A stretch of 64,000 nucleotides of DNA from Ensifer adhaerens (GTDB lineage: Bacteria > Pseudomonadota > Alphaproteobacteria > Rhizobiales > Rhizobiaceae): assembly GCF_000697965.2 (NCBI RefSeq), contig NZ_CP015880.1, positions 2,728,001 to 2,792,000 on the forward strand, written 5' to 3'. The notes beneath the pieces are model-generated. The model was not told the origin of the DNA and ran no database searches. It saw only the letters and a list, made by a program, of their open reading frames with translations. Position numbers and translations under genes: made by a program. The stretch's first letter is position 1. Every line of letters begins with the position of its first letter. Shown here in pieces: positions 56,030 through 64,000 of the stretch.

Positions 56030-57240
56030 CACATCGCCTCCCGAAGCGCGTTGACGTTTGCCCGCGGCAGCGAAATCCGGCCATCGGGCGCATCGACCCC
56101 GAACAGGGTGTTGTGCAACTGACCGAGCCCGATCGCCGCCGCCCCGATGATCGCGGCGCGCGCGCCGAGTTCACCGGTCTCCACATTGACCGGATAGGGG
56201 AAGCACTGCGGCAGGAACGCTTTTACCCGCTCAAGCATTTCCGGCCGGAGCCCGATGGATCCGCCCAGGATGACCTTCTGCGGGTTGGCGATCGCGGCAA
56301 TCGCGGCAACGCCGGCTGCCAGATACCGCGCAGTGTCATCCAGCACCGTCAGCGCTGCCGCATCGCCCGCTTCTGCCTTGGCAAAGATGGTGGGCACGGC
56401 AACGGTCTTGCCCGAAAGCGCCGCGTAACGTTCCGCCATGCCATGCGAGGCAACCGCGCGCTCGAAGGCGCCGGTGCGCAGCGATTCCGCCTCGAACGGG
56501 TCGGCGCCGAGCGGCAGGAAACCCATTTCGCCGGCCGCATTGCTGACGCCGCGCACCAGATGGCCGCCGACCATCAGGCCGCTGCCGACGCCGGTGCCCA
56601 GCGCCACATAGGCGAGGTTGTCGATCCCCTGCCCCTGGCCCAGCCAGTTTTCGCCAAGGACGGCAAGATTGACGTCGTTTTCGAGCATGGCTCCAAAACC
56701 GAGCACCTCTTCGAAGGCGCCGACGACATCCATCGTGTCGAAACCGGCAATGTTCGGCGCAAGCAACACACGGCCGGTCTCGCTGCAGGGCGCGCCGGGA
56801 ACGCCGACCACCGCAAGCCGGATCTTCTCGCGAGCGATCTTCTGTCGGTCTGCCGCATCAAAGGCCATGGCAGCGATCTGCTCTACGACGAAGCGGCCGC
56901 CCCGCGGATCGGTCGGCGCCGTGTCTTCGGCAAAGATCTGGCAGGCGAGATCGGTGATCGCCACGCGCACCTTCGTGCCACCGAGGTCGACGGCGATGAT
57001 GAAGGCGGCATCGCACACCAGTTCGTAGGTGACGGCAGTGCGCCCGACATGGCCGCTGGTGCGCCCCGTCTCCTGCACCCAACCCTCTTCTTCGAGGCCG
57101 CGGACGATCTCCGAAATGGTCTGCTTGGAAAGGCCGGTCTGCTTCGAGATCGACGCACGCGAAATCGGACCGCCCTGGACGATCGCCTCCATGACGGAGC
57201 GCTGGGAGAACTTCCGGGAGATGCGCAAGCTGTCGTTCAC
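56029..57240 (-). CDS. ROK-family transcriptional regulator (NagC/XylR-like)
   Basis: The 403-residue protein has an N-terminal MarR-like HTH (about 10-70: ASISKQTGLSKQTISEIVRGLEEEGW) followed by a sugar-kinase-like ROK domain (VDLGGTKVRVAITD, LENDVNLAVLGE, GTGVGSGLMVGG). The zinc-binding Cys cluster usual in ROK proteins is missing: the segment after GEMGFLPLGADP contains no Cys and no His. It heads the island operon and probably represses it, with an imported sugar-like or related molecule as inducer. Confidence 0.88.
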   Translation of the reverse strand: MNDSLRISRKFSQRSVMEAIVQGGPISRASISKQTGLSKQTISEIVRGLEEEGWVQETGRTSGHVGRTAVTYELVCDAAFIIAVDLGGTKVRVAITDLACQIFAEDTAPTDPRGGRFVVEQIAAMAFDAADRQKIAREKIRLAVVGVPGAPCSETGRVLLAPNIAGFDTMDVVGAFEEVLGFGAMLENDVNLAVLGENWLGQGQGIDNLAYVALGTGVGSGLMVGGHLVRGVSNAAGEMGFLPLGADPFEAESLRTGAFERAVASHGMAERYAALSGKTVAVPTIFAKAEAGDAAALTVLDDTARYLAAGVAAIAAIANPQKVILGGSIGLRPEMLERVKAFLPQCFPYPVNVETGELGARAAIIGAAAIGLGQLHNTLFGVDAPDGRISLPRANVNALREAM

Positions 57241-57597
57241 GGGGACCTCTTTTAATTCGTTCTGTTACCGAACTTATTAATATCACGCATCGCTGTCAAT
57301 CTTACCCGATGGGATTATCTTTCGTGGCCAACGCCGCGATCACTGGAAAACAGGTAGATCGCAATGACGCATTCGGATGCGTCGCCATTTGCGATATGCT
57401 AGATGAAATCAGATTGGCGCTGAGAGGCGCTTTTTCTCACGAAATCAGTGGCATGACCGTCTCGACAGCTCTCGTTCCGCGAACCGCAAAATGCTCGGCT
57501 CTGGTCGTGCAGTTTGATGAGAATGTCGTAGACAGGCTCTGGTCGGGGCGGATCAGGCCCTAAAATCCGGCATCCAATCCAACTAGGGTCGCAATCA
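57241..57597. other. 357-bp intergenic region between divergent ROK and GcvT-type genes
   Basis: It holds the promoters of two divergent transcription units. An 84-codon frame at 57309-57563 has no ribosome site and no coherent composition and is not called. No terminator or repeat was recognised. Confidence 0.5.
57259..57273. promoter_or_regulatory. Candidate ROK operator
   Basis: GTTC and GAAC flank a 7-nt spacer in an AT-rich stretch 19 bp upstream of the ROK start, where an autoregulatory site would lie. The arms are short, so the call is tentative. Confidence 0.3.
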
Positions 57598-60159
57598 ATG
57601 GCAGAGTTTCCGCAAAAGGCGAAAGTCGTAATCATCGGGCTGGGTGGCATCGTCGGTGCTTCGATCGCACACCACCTGATCGAGCGCGGCTGGGACGATA
57701 TCGTCGGCATCGACAAGTCGGGCGTACCGACCGATATCGGCTCGACCGCACACGCCTCGGACTTCTGCTACACCACCAGCCACGACTATCTCTCGGTCTG
57801 GACGACGCAGTATTCGATCGATTTCTTCGAGAAAATGGGCCACTACGCCCGCATCGGCGGCCTGGAAGTGGCGCGCACCGGCGACGATGTCTGGATGGAA
57901 GAGATCAAGCGCAAGCTGTCCTCCGCCAAGGCCTTCGGCACCCGCGCCCACTATGTCTCGCCGGCTGAAATCAAGAAGATGTTCCCGCTGATCGAAGAAG
58001 ATCAGGTCATGGGCGGCATGTTCGACCCGGATGCCGGCCTCGTCATCCCGCGCTCGCAGACGGTTGCCGGCAAGCTCGTCGACGCCGCGGAAAAGTCCGG
58101 CAAGCTGCAGGTCTTCGGCAACACGCCGGCAAAGTCGCTGATCGTCGAGAACGGCCGCATCAAGGGCGTCGTCACCCATCGCGGCACGATCATGGCGGAC
58201 CACGTCATCGTCTGCGCCGGCATCTGGGGCCGCCTGATCGCTGAAATGGTTGGCGAGGACCTGCCGGTCATGCCGGTCGACCATCCGCTCACCTTCTTCG
58301 GCCCGTACAACGAATTCGAAGGCACCGGCAAGGAGATCGGCTTCCCGCTTTTGCGTGACCAGGGCAACTCGGCCTACATGCGCGACACCGGCGACCCGAA
58401 GACCACCGAGGGCGGCCAGATCGAGTGGGGCTATTACGAGACCACCAATCCGCGCCTCTGCCATCCACGCAACATTCTTGAAAAGCACGAGGCGCGCCTG
58501 TCGCCTTCGCAGCGCGACCTGGAGATGGAACAGATCATCGAGCCGCTCGAGCGCGCCATGGAACTGACGCCGATCCTCGGCGAACTCGGCTACAACGAGA
58601 GCCATTCCTTCAACGGCCTGCTGCAGGTCTCGGCCGCCGGCGGCCCCTCCTGCGGCGAGAGCCAAAAGGTGCGCGGCTTGTGGTACTGCGTCGCCATCTG
58701 GGTGAAGGACGGCCCCGGTTATGGCAAGCTGATCGCCGACTGGATGACAGACGGCCGCACCGAGATCGACCACGCCTCGATCGACTATTCCCGCTTCTAT
58801 CCGCACCAGCTGGAAGAAAAGTTCATCGAGGGCCGCTGCTTCGAGGCGGCGCAGAAGATCTATTACCCCGCCGTGCACACCCGCGAACCCTACGCCACCG
58901 GCCGCAACGTCAAGCGCTCGCCCTTCTACGAGCGCGAAAAGGAACTCGGCGGCTATTTCATGGAACTCGGCGGCTGGGAGCGCGCCCACGGCTACGCTGC
59001 CAACGAGCACCTTCTGGAGAAGTATGGCGACCGCGTGCCGGTACGTGAAAACGAGTGGGACAGCCGCCATTTCTGGCGCGTCTCCAACGCCGAGCATCTG
59101 GCGATGAGCGAGGACTGCGGCATCGTCAACCTCTCGCACTTCCATATGATCGACATCGAAGGCCCTGATCATGTCGAGCTGCTCGAATGGCTGTGCGCCG
59201 CCAAGGTCGGCGGCGACGGCAATATCGGCAAGGGCATCTACACCCACTTCCTCGACGACGAGGGCATGGTACGGGCCGACTTCACCGTCTTCCGCATGGC
59301 CGACCGCTGCCGCCTGGTGAACGGCGCCGACGCCGGCCCGCGGGACTTCCAGTACATGCGCCGCGTCGCCGAAGATCGCGGCCTTGACGTCACCATCACC
59401 GACGTCTCGGAGAAGTTCATCACCATCGGCATCTGGGGCCCCAATGCCCGTGAGACGCTGAAGAAGGTGGTTGCCGATCCCTCGGGCCTCGACATCGAGA
59501 ACTTCGCCTTCGCCGCGATCAAGCCGATCGAGATCGCCGGCAAAAAGGTCACCGCCTTCCGCATCTCCTATGTCGGCGAGCAGGGCTGGGAACTGCACAT
59601 GAAGTACGAGGACGGCCTCGCCGTCTGGGACGCGCTGCGCTCGACCGGCGTCATGGCCTTCGGCGTCGAAACCTATGCGAACTCGCGCCGCATGGAAAAG
59701 AGCCTGCGCCTGCAGAACGCCGACCTGCTTACCCAGTACAACCTCATCGAAGCCGACCTTGCCCGCCCGAAGGTCAAGGACGTGGACTTCCGCGGCAAGG
59801 CCAAGCATCTCGAATACAAGGCGCGCGAACATCAACCGGCCATGCTCTGCACGCTCGTCATGACGGAGAATACCGACAAGAACGGCGTGAAGCGCTATCC
59901 GGTCGGAACCCTGCCGGTGATGGATCCTGAAACCGGCAAGGTGCTGGTCGATGAACTGGGCCGCCGTTCCTACACCACCTCGATCGCCTTCGGCCCGACG
60001 ATCGGCAAGAACATCGCGCTTGCCTATCTGCCGTGGTCCCATTGCCAGGTCGGCCGCAAACTCAACGTCGAATACTTCGCCGAGACCTATCCGGTCGAGG
60101 TTGTCGGCGTCGGCTATAAGCCGCTCTACGATCCGGAAAACCTGAAGCCGCGCAGCTAA
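57598..60159 (+). CDS. FAD-dependent dehydrogenase with GcvT domain (dimethylglycine/sarcosine dehydrogenase-like)
   Basis: The 853-residue protein has an N-terminal DAO-type FAD domain (VVIIGLGGIVGASIAHHLIERG) with GSTAHASDF, where H52 is the candidate covalent-FAD residue. An FAO-like linker spans about 375-430, a folate-binding aminomethyltransferase domain about 470-720, and a C-terminal GcvT_C barrel ends near YPVEVVGVGYKPLYDP. Such proteins oxidatively demethylate N-methyl amino acids and transfer the C1 unit to tetrahydrofolate. The long open frame on the opposite strand is a codon-usage shadow. It is divergent from the ROK gene and ends at a perfect terminator. Confidence 0.88.
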   Translation: MAEFPQKAKVVIIGLGGIVGASIAHHLIERGWDDIVGIDKSGVPTDIGSTAHASDFCYTTSHDYLSVWTTQYSIDFFEKMGHYARIGGLEVARTGDDVWMEEIKRKLSSAKAFGTRAHYVSPAEIKKMFPLIEEDQVMGGMFDPDAGLVIPRSQTVAGKLVDAAEKSGKLQVFGNTPAKSLIVENGRIKGVVTHRGTIMADHVIVCAGIWGRLIAEMVGEDLPVMPVDHPLTFFGPYNEFEGTGKEIGFPLLRDQGNSAYMRDTGDPKTTEGGQIEWGYYETTNPRLCHPRNILEKHEARLSPSQRDLEMEQIIEPLERAMELTPILGELGYNESHSFNGLLQVSAAGGPSCGESQKVRGLWYCVAIWVKDGPGYGKLIADWMTDGRTEIDHASIDYSRFYPHQLEEKFIEGRCFEAAQKIYYPAVHTREPYATGRNVKRSPFYEREKELGGYFMELGGWERAHGYAANEHLLEKYGDRVPVRENEWDSRHFWRVSNAEHLAMSEDCGIVNLSHFHMIDIEGPDHVELLEWLCAAKVGGDGNIGKGIYTHFLDDEGMVRADFTVFRMADRCRLVNGADAGPRDFQYMRRVAEDRGLDVTITDVSEKFITIGIWGPNARETLKKVVADPSGLDIENFAFAAIKPIEIAGKKVTAFRISYVGEQGWELHMKYEDGLAVWDALRSTGVMAFGVETYANSRRMEKSLRLQNADLLTQYNLIEADLARPKVKDVDFRGKAKHLEYKAREHQPAMLCTLVMTENTDKNGVKRYPVGTLPVMDPETGKVLVDELGRRSYTTSIAFGPTIGKNIALAYLPWSHCQVGRKLNVEYFAETYPVEVVGVGYKPLYDPENLKPRS

Positions 60160-60185
60160 GCCATCCGCATCAGCCCCCAAAACAG

Positions 60186-60215
60186 AAAGGCCCGCTCGGA
60201 TCCGAGCGGGCCTTT
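60186..60215. terminator. Perfect bidirectional terminator
   Basis: A 30-bp perfect palindrome with arms AAAGGCCCGCTCGGA and its complement ends in TTT on both strands. It lies between the convergent GcvT-type and aldo/keto reductase genes, 27 and 26 bp from their stops. Confidence 0.85.
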
Positions 60216-60240
60216 CCAATGGTCTGCAGACCTAACGAGG

Positions 60241-61170
60241 TCACGGCAGCACGTGTCCTGCTGCCGTGAAGAGACGATACCAGTCCTCGCGCGACAGCGT
60301 AATGTCGGCGCCGGGCGCGATATCGGCCAATCGCTCGGGACTTGTCGTTCCAAGCACCACCTGAATGTTGGCCGGATGGCGGGCGATCCAGGCATAGGCG
60401 ATCGCGGAAGCCGATACCCCGTACTGGCCCGCGAGTTCGTCCAGCAACCGGTTGAGTTCCGGAAAGTTCTTCTCGTCGCCGACGAACACGCCGCCGAAGA
60501 AACCCTGCTGGAACGGTGACCAGGCCTGCAATGTCATGCGGTTGATGCGCGAATAGACGACCACTTCCCCATCGCGATCGATCGATTGCTCGAGACCTGC
60601 CATATTGGCGGCGATTCCGAAGGCGACCGAAGGCGCATGCGCAATGCTGAGCTGGATCTGGTTGGCGACGAGCGGTTGGCGGACGGCGGTCTTCAGAAGA
60701 TCGATCTGCCGCGGGGTGTGGTTCGAGACGCCGAAATGCCGGACCTTGCCAGCCGCCTGCAATTTGTCGAAGGCGTCCGCCACCTCCTCCGGTTCCACCA
60801 GCGCATCCGGGCGATGCAGCAAGAGAAGATCGAGATAGTCAGTCTTCAGCGCCGCCAGCGATCTATCGACCGACTGCAGAATATGATCTTTGGAGAAATC
60901 GAAATAGCCGCGACGGATACCGCACTTGCTCTGGATGACGATCTGTTCGCGCTCAGTCGGCTTCAGCCGCAACGCATCGCCGAAACGGCGCTCGCAGGCA
61001 TGCAGTTCGCCGCCATAGATATCGGCATGGTCGAAGACGTTGATGCCGACGTCCCGTGCCTTCCCATAGAGCCGGCTTATGGCGTCGTCGCTGAGATCGG
61101 CAATCCGCATCAGGCCGAGAACGGCAGAGGAAACGGAAAGGTCGGTTGGTCCCAGATTGAATCTTTTCAT
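60241..61170 (-). CDS. Aldo/keto reductase (YdhF-like)
   Basis: The 309-residue protein has the catalytic tetrad in order: D and Y in FDHADIYGG, K in IQSKCGI and H in LLLHRPDA. Cofactor-binding segments lie near the C-terminus (VLGTTSPERLADI). It reduces aldehydes or ketones with NADPH; the substrate is unknown. The start MKRFNLGPTDL is the conserved family N-terminus although the ribosome site is weak. Confidence 0.88.
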   Translation of the reverse strand: MKRFNLGPTDLSVSSAVLGLMRIADLSDDAISRLYGKARDVGINVFDHADIYGGELHACERRFGDALRLKPTEREQIVIQSKCGIRRGYFDFSKDHILQSVDRSLAALKTDYLDLLLLHRPDALVEPEEVADAFDKLQAAGKVRHFGVSNHTPRQIDLLKTAVRQPLVANQIQLSIAHAPSVAFGIAANMAGLEQSIDRDGEVVVYSRINRMTLQAWSPFQQGFFGGVFVGDEKNFPELNRLLDELAGQYGVSASAIAYAWIARHPANIQVVLGTTSPERLADIAPGADITLSREDWYRLFTAAGHVLP

Positions 61171-61413
61171 CGGCTCGCACCATCAACATCGTTTCGAGGG
61201 AGGATTTTCGCGCAGGGACGGAGTCGTCGGCCTTGCGAAATCTTTGATCCTCAATTTCTAAGCAGCCTGAGGGCGCTTGGCAAACGCCTTTGGGGCAAAC
61301 CGTGGAACGATGTGGCTTGCTGTGCCCAAGCGGAAAGGCCCGAGCATCGACCGTCTCCAGCAGGTGCAGGCGTTCGGAGCGGACGTCAAACGCCCGCCCC
61401 GTGCGTGGACCGG

Positions 61414-62202
61414 TCAGGCAGCGGACCGATAGCGCTCGGCCGGCAACGACTGTGCAAAATTCGGCAGCATTGCCTGCCGTGCCGCATCGAGGGTGTTCCA
61501 CTGGCCGGCATCGGGAAGCGGCGGGATGGTTACCAACTCGCGTCGATCGTAGCCGGTCAGCGCCGCATCGACGAGATCGCCGACCTCCATCACACCGGAG
61601 AGCGTCTCAACATCGACGCCGGCATGATCCCAGATCTCGGTGCGCGTCGCTGCGGGCAGCACCGCCTGAACGTAGACGCCCTTGGTGGCGAGTTCGACAT
61701 TCAAGCCTTGAGAAAGGAACAGCACGAAGGCCTTGGTCGCGCCGTAGACGGTTGCGCCCATCTCCGGTGCAAGCCCGACGACCGACGCGATGTTGATGAT
61801 CGCCCCCTCGCCTCTCTCCGCAAACCCCGGAGCTGCCGCATGCGCGAGCCTGGTGACTGCCGTTACGTTGAGCGCGATCAGCTTCGAGATGTCCTCGCTC
61901 TGCTGCTGAAGAAAGCCTCGGGGGATAGACGTCCCGGCATTGTTGACCAGCACGCCGATGCTCCGGTCTTCGCGCAGCCGCTGCTCGACCTTGGCGAGGT
62001 CCTGCTCGTCGGTCAGGTCCGCCGGCACCACATCCACCGCCACGCCGGTTTCGTTCTTGAGGCGCTCAGCGAGCGCGTCGAGCCGCGCCGCATTGCGCGC
62101 GACCAGAACGAGATCATGACCGCGACGGGCAAATCGCTCCGCATAGACGGCGCCAATGCCGGTCGAGGCACCCGTTACAAGGACTACTGGCTTCCTGCTC
62201 AT
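61414..62202 (-). CDS. SDR-family NAD(P)-dependent oxidoreductase
   Basis: The 262-residue protein has the cofactor motif TGASTGIG near residue 10, NNAG near 88 and the catalytic YGATK near 153. It is divergent from a TetR gene with twin operator palindromes in the 94-bp gap, so it is almost certainly that repressor's target. The substrate is unknown. Confidence 0.88.
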   Translation of the reverse strand: MSRKPVVLVTGASTGIGAVYAERFARRGHDLVLVARNAARLDALAERLKNETGVAVDVVPADLTDEQDLAKVEQRLREDRSIGVLVNNAGTSIPRGFLQQQSEDISKLIALNVTAVTRLAHAAAPGFAERGEGAIINIASVVGLAPEMGATVYGATKAFVLFLSQGLNVELATKGVYVQAVLPAATRTEIWDHAGVDVETLSGVMEVGDLVDAALTGYDRRELVTIPPLPDAGQWNTLDAARQAMLPNFAQSLPAERYRSAA

Positions 62203-62226
62203 CGATTGGGCTCCTTCAGTTTATTC

Positions 62227-62266
62227 ATGATCACCATCATGTATTTGGATATATGATGATTATCAT
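62227..62266. promoter_or_regulatory. Twin TetR operators ATGAT-N4-ATCAT
   Basis: Two palindromes ATGAT-N4-ATCAT (62227-62240 and 62253-62266) are each followed by GTAT, 26 bp apart, or about 2.5 helical turns. They occupy the gap between the divergent SDR and tetR genes. Confidence 0.7.
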
Positions 62267-62296
62267 GTATATTGTCAATCGAAATTTCAGGAGACG

Positions 62297-62899
62297 ATGA
62301 TGCGCGTGAGCCGGAAGCAGGTCGAAGAGAACAAGAAGACAATTCTGGAGGCGGCGGGACAGCTGTTCCGGGAGCGCGGCTTCGAATCCGTCACCGTTAC
62401 TGATGTCATGAAGGCGGCAGGCCTCACCCATGGCGGCTTCTACGGCTACTTCAAGTCGAAGGAGGATCTGATCGCGCAGACATTGGCCGGTCTGCAGGGA
62501 GAAACCGAGCCGCTAACGGTGGATCTTGCATCCGTCGCCCGACGTTATCTTTCGCCGGAGCATCGGGACGATTTCGGCCACGGCTGCCCGCTTGCAGCCC
62601 TTGCGTCGGAGGTGAGCCGCCAGCCCGGTTCCGCACGGTCGGAGATGACGGACGTCCTCAAGCGCCAGTTCGCCCGGTTCGGCAAGATCGCGCCGGGCAC
62701 GGATGATCATGAGAAGCGTCGCGCGGCAATCGGCAGTTCTGCGGCCATGATCGGCGCGCTTATCCTGGCGCGGATGACCGACGATCCCGACCTGTCGACG
62801 GAAATCCTCGATGAGACGCGGGTGTGGCTTTCCGACCGCGATCACGGAAAGCTGAGAAGCCAAGGTCCTTCCGACGGCAAGAGCGACGCCGGAAGCTGA
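62297..62899 (+). CDS. TetR-family transcriptional regulator
   Basis: The 200-residue protein has the TetR HTH: NKKTILEAAGQLFRERGFESVTVTDVMKAAGLTHGGFYGYFKSKED. The C-terminal domain includes HGCPLAALASEVSRQPG, a segment typical of the subgroup that regulates a neighbouring reductase. The start MMRVSRKQVEEN has AGGAGA upstream. It is divergent from the SDR gene, with twin operators between. Confidence 0.9.
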   Translation: MMRVSRKQVEENKKTILEAAGQLFRERGFESVTVTDVMKAAGLTHGGFYGYFKSKEDLIAQTLAGLQGETEPLTVDLASVARRYLSPEHRDDFGHGCPLAALASEVSRQPGSARSEMTDVLKRQFARFGKIAPGTDDHEKRRAAIGSSAAMIGALILARMTDDPDLSTEILDETRVWLSDRDHGKLRSQGPSDGKSDAGS

Positions 62900-63203
62900 A
62901 CCATGTCGCGGAAAAATGCGCAGCGGTTTGCGATCACGGCGCGCGGCAATTCAAGATATTGGAGCGCAAGCGGCAGAGCGGAACGGCGCTACGTGCTTGG
63001 CATATCCTCAACGCATCGAATTCGTTCGCAGATCACTGCGCCGGAACGATACCAAGGCGAGACACGGGAATCGTTGATGCGGGGCGTGAAGCGCCCAAAG
63101 GCAAACCGTTAAAGCGCGTCTCGGGTCGAGCTCGGAGCAACCTGTCCAACGATCCGCCCATCGCGTCTTATCCCGTCACGGGCGGCGATCCCTTATCGCA
63201 CCG
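62900..63203. other. 304-bp intergenic region with a degenerate rhizobial hairpin repeat
   Basis: From about 62903 to 62950 the sequence (ATGTCGCGGAAAAATGCG, then GCGGTTTGCGATCAC) looks like a diverged copy of a common rhizobial hairpin. A 69-codon frame starting in it is rejected. The rest holds no recognised gene or site. Confidence 0.45.
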
Positions 63204-63923
63204 TCACCGGGCCTCCGGCCAGCCGAATTTCTTCGTCCAATAGCCGTTCCAGTCACTCACCGACTGCTGCGTTCGCCGGTAAATCCGCTCGGCTTCCTCC
63301 TCCGCCTTCAGAGCCGCCGCGAGCGCCGCATCGTCCTTCGCATTGGCGCGCGCCTTTTGTGCGATGTCGAGACCGATACGCGCTTCGTTCTGGGCATCCG
63401 CCAGGAACTGACCGGAGCTATGGCCTTCGGCATCGGCAACATAATGCAACTGGTCGCCGGCGGCTTTCAGCTTATAACCGAGCACGATCTCGGTTTCGGC
63501 AAAACGGCTGCGATTGCCGCGCACCGTCGCAGTCAGCGCATTGGCGATGGCCTCTTCGTGTCTGAGACCGGGATTGTTGAGCAGTTCAGCCTCGACCCGG
63601 CCGGCGAAAATCTCACCCTGCTCGTTGAGGATTTCCTTCAGCACTGCCTTCACATTGGGGTCGCTGGATTTGAAACGGTCGGAGTTCAGCAATTCCAGTG
63701 CCGTGCCGACGAAAGCGTCGGCTCTTGCCTTCAGCTCCAGCATGCTGTTGTTGATTGCACCCTGCGCCTGCGTCGCTGCTCTGCCAGGCTCCGCTGAAAC
63801 GCCGTTCGCAGCCGTGAGGATGCTGTTCGCGCTGTCGGCAGAACCGGCTTTCTCCTCGGCCTCGGCCGTTGTCCGCCTGAGGATTTCCAAGGCAACGTTG
63901 CTCGTCGGCGATATGGTGGTCAC
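63204..63923 (-). CDS. Hypothetical helical protein, unknown
   Basis: The protein has about 239 residues with a likely GTG start at 63923 (GGAG about 10 nt upstream); another GTG at 63959 is in frame. It is rich in Ala/Glu and strongly helical, with a probable coiled-coil region near the C-terminus (AKDDAALAAALKAEEEAERIYRRTQQ) and an aromatic end (SDWNGYWTKKFGWPEAR). It has no signal peptide or membrane span. The N-terminal part is Ser/Thr/Ala-rich and may be disordered. No family is recognised; a role in a surface- or phage-type assembly cannot be judged. Confidence 0.65.
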   Translation of the reverse strand: MTTISPTSNVALEILRRTTAEAEEKAGSADSANSILTAANGVSAEPGRAATQAQGAINNSMLELKARADAFVGTALELLNSDRFKSSDPNVKAVLKEILNEQGEIFAGRVEAELLNNPGLRHEEAIANALTATVRGNRSRFAETEIVLGYKLKAAGDQLHYVADAEGHSSGQFLADAQNEARIGLDIAQKARANAKDDAALAAALKAEEEAERIYRRTQQSVSDWNGYWTKKFGWPEAR

Positions 63924-64000
63924 GCGTGGGTCTCCGCGGCAAAGGCGGCGCTCCTGCACCTGCCTGCCGAATGGGCGCGCACGGCCTCATGCCATCGCGA

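Noticed and set aside
57309..57563. An 84-codon frame in the ROK-GcvT gap
   Set aside because: It has no ribosome site, no recognisable features, and occupies a region expected to hold divergent promoters.
57595..60219. An 874-codon open frame antisense to the GcvT-type dehydrogenase
   Set aside because: It mirrors the codon structure of a well-supported gene, has no family features, and runs through the terminator at 60186. It is a GC-rich shadow.
62903..63112. A 69-codon frame right after the tetR gene
   Set aside because: Its start lies in a degenerate rhizobial hairpin element, there is no ribosome site, and the composition is unlike a protein.

Overview
The window looks like a stretch of a rhizobial genome, most likely Ensifer/Sinorhizobium or a close relative. 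The basis is high GC and many solute-binding-protein ABC operons. There is also a heterotetrameric sarcosine oxidase (soxBDA), a coxMNOP-type oxidase cluster, and small intergenic hairpin elements of a kind common in rhizobia. No rRNA, tRNA, CRISPR array, integrase or transposase was seen. The content is mainly catabolic and transport functions for nitrogen-rich small molecules.

Layout. 1-4243 (-): sarcosine oxidase soxB-soxD-soxA, with soxA running off the left edge. 4425-7245: cysQ, a single-domain response regulator, dps and a Crp-family regulator. 7435-11789: an SDR, a PcpA/MhqO-type dioxygenase fused to an MhqD-like hydrolase, a flavin-dependent quinone reductase-like protein and a second stand-alone PcpA/MhqO-type dioxygenase, which together look like a quinone/hydroquinone detoxification set. 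20006 down to 11949 (-): a ureohydrolase, a polar amino-acid ABC transporter with no ATPase gene, a polyamine-type ABC transporter and a carbon-nitrogen hydrolase. These face a LysR regulator and an aminotransferase. 22496-23386: a DMT exporter.

23533-35013 (mostly -) is a polyamine block. It holds an aldehyde dehydrogenase, an MBL-fold hydrolase, a second polyamine-type ABC transporter and, after three small or unusual genes, puuB-puuA-like gamma-glutamylputrescine genes. A TetR regulator sits divergent to the transporter and a GntR regulator divergent to puuA. An M24 peptidase-like gene follows at 36214. 37775-43991 (+) is one operon: GntR, a Cys/Met-metabolism PLP lyase, and a carbohydrate-type (CUT1) ABC transporter.

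44196-49419 (+) holds a cytochrome c and an aa3-type oxidase with two subunit III-like proteins and a subunit IV-like protein. 57240 down to 49468 (-) is a catabolic island of unknown substrate: a ROK regulator, an M20 hydrolase, two paralogous solute-binding proteins, a permease, a YhfX-like PLP protein and an ATPase. 57598-60159 (+) is a large FAD/GcvT-type demethylating dehydrogenase. The right end has an aldo/keto reductase, an SDR with a divergent TetR and an unrecognised helical protein.

The most unusual items are the dioxygenase-hydrolase fusion with its quinone-related neighbours, the YhfX/twin-binding-protein island, the lyase-plus-sugar-type-transporter operon, a transglutaminase-like protein with Ser and Asn at two expected catalytic positions, several well-formed operator palindromes, and two copies of a two-hairpin intergenic repeat. 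All product names rest on reading translations and motifs by eye; no database search was run.
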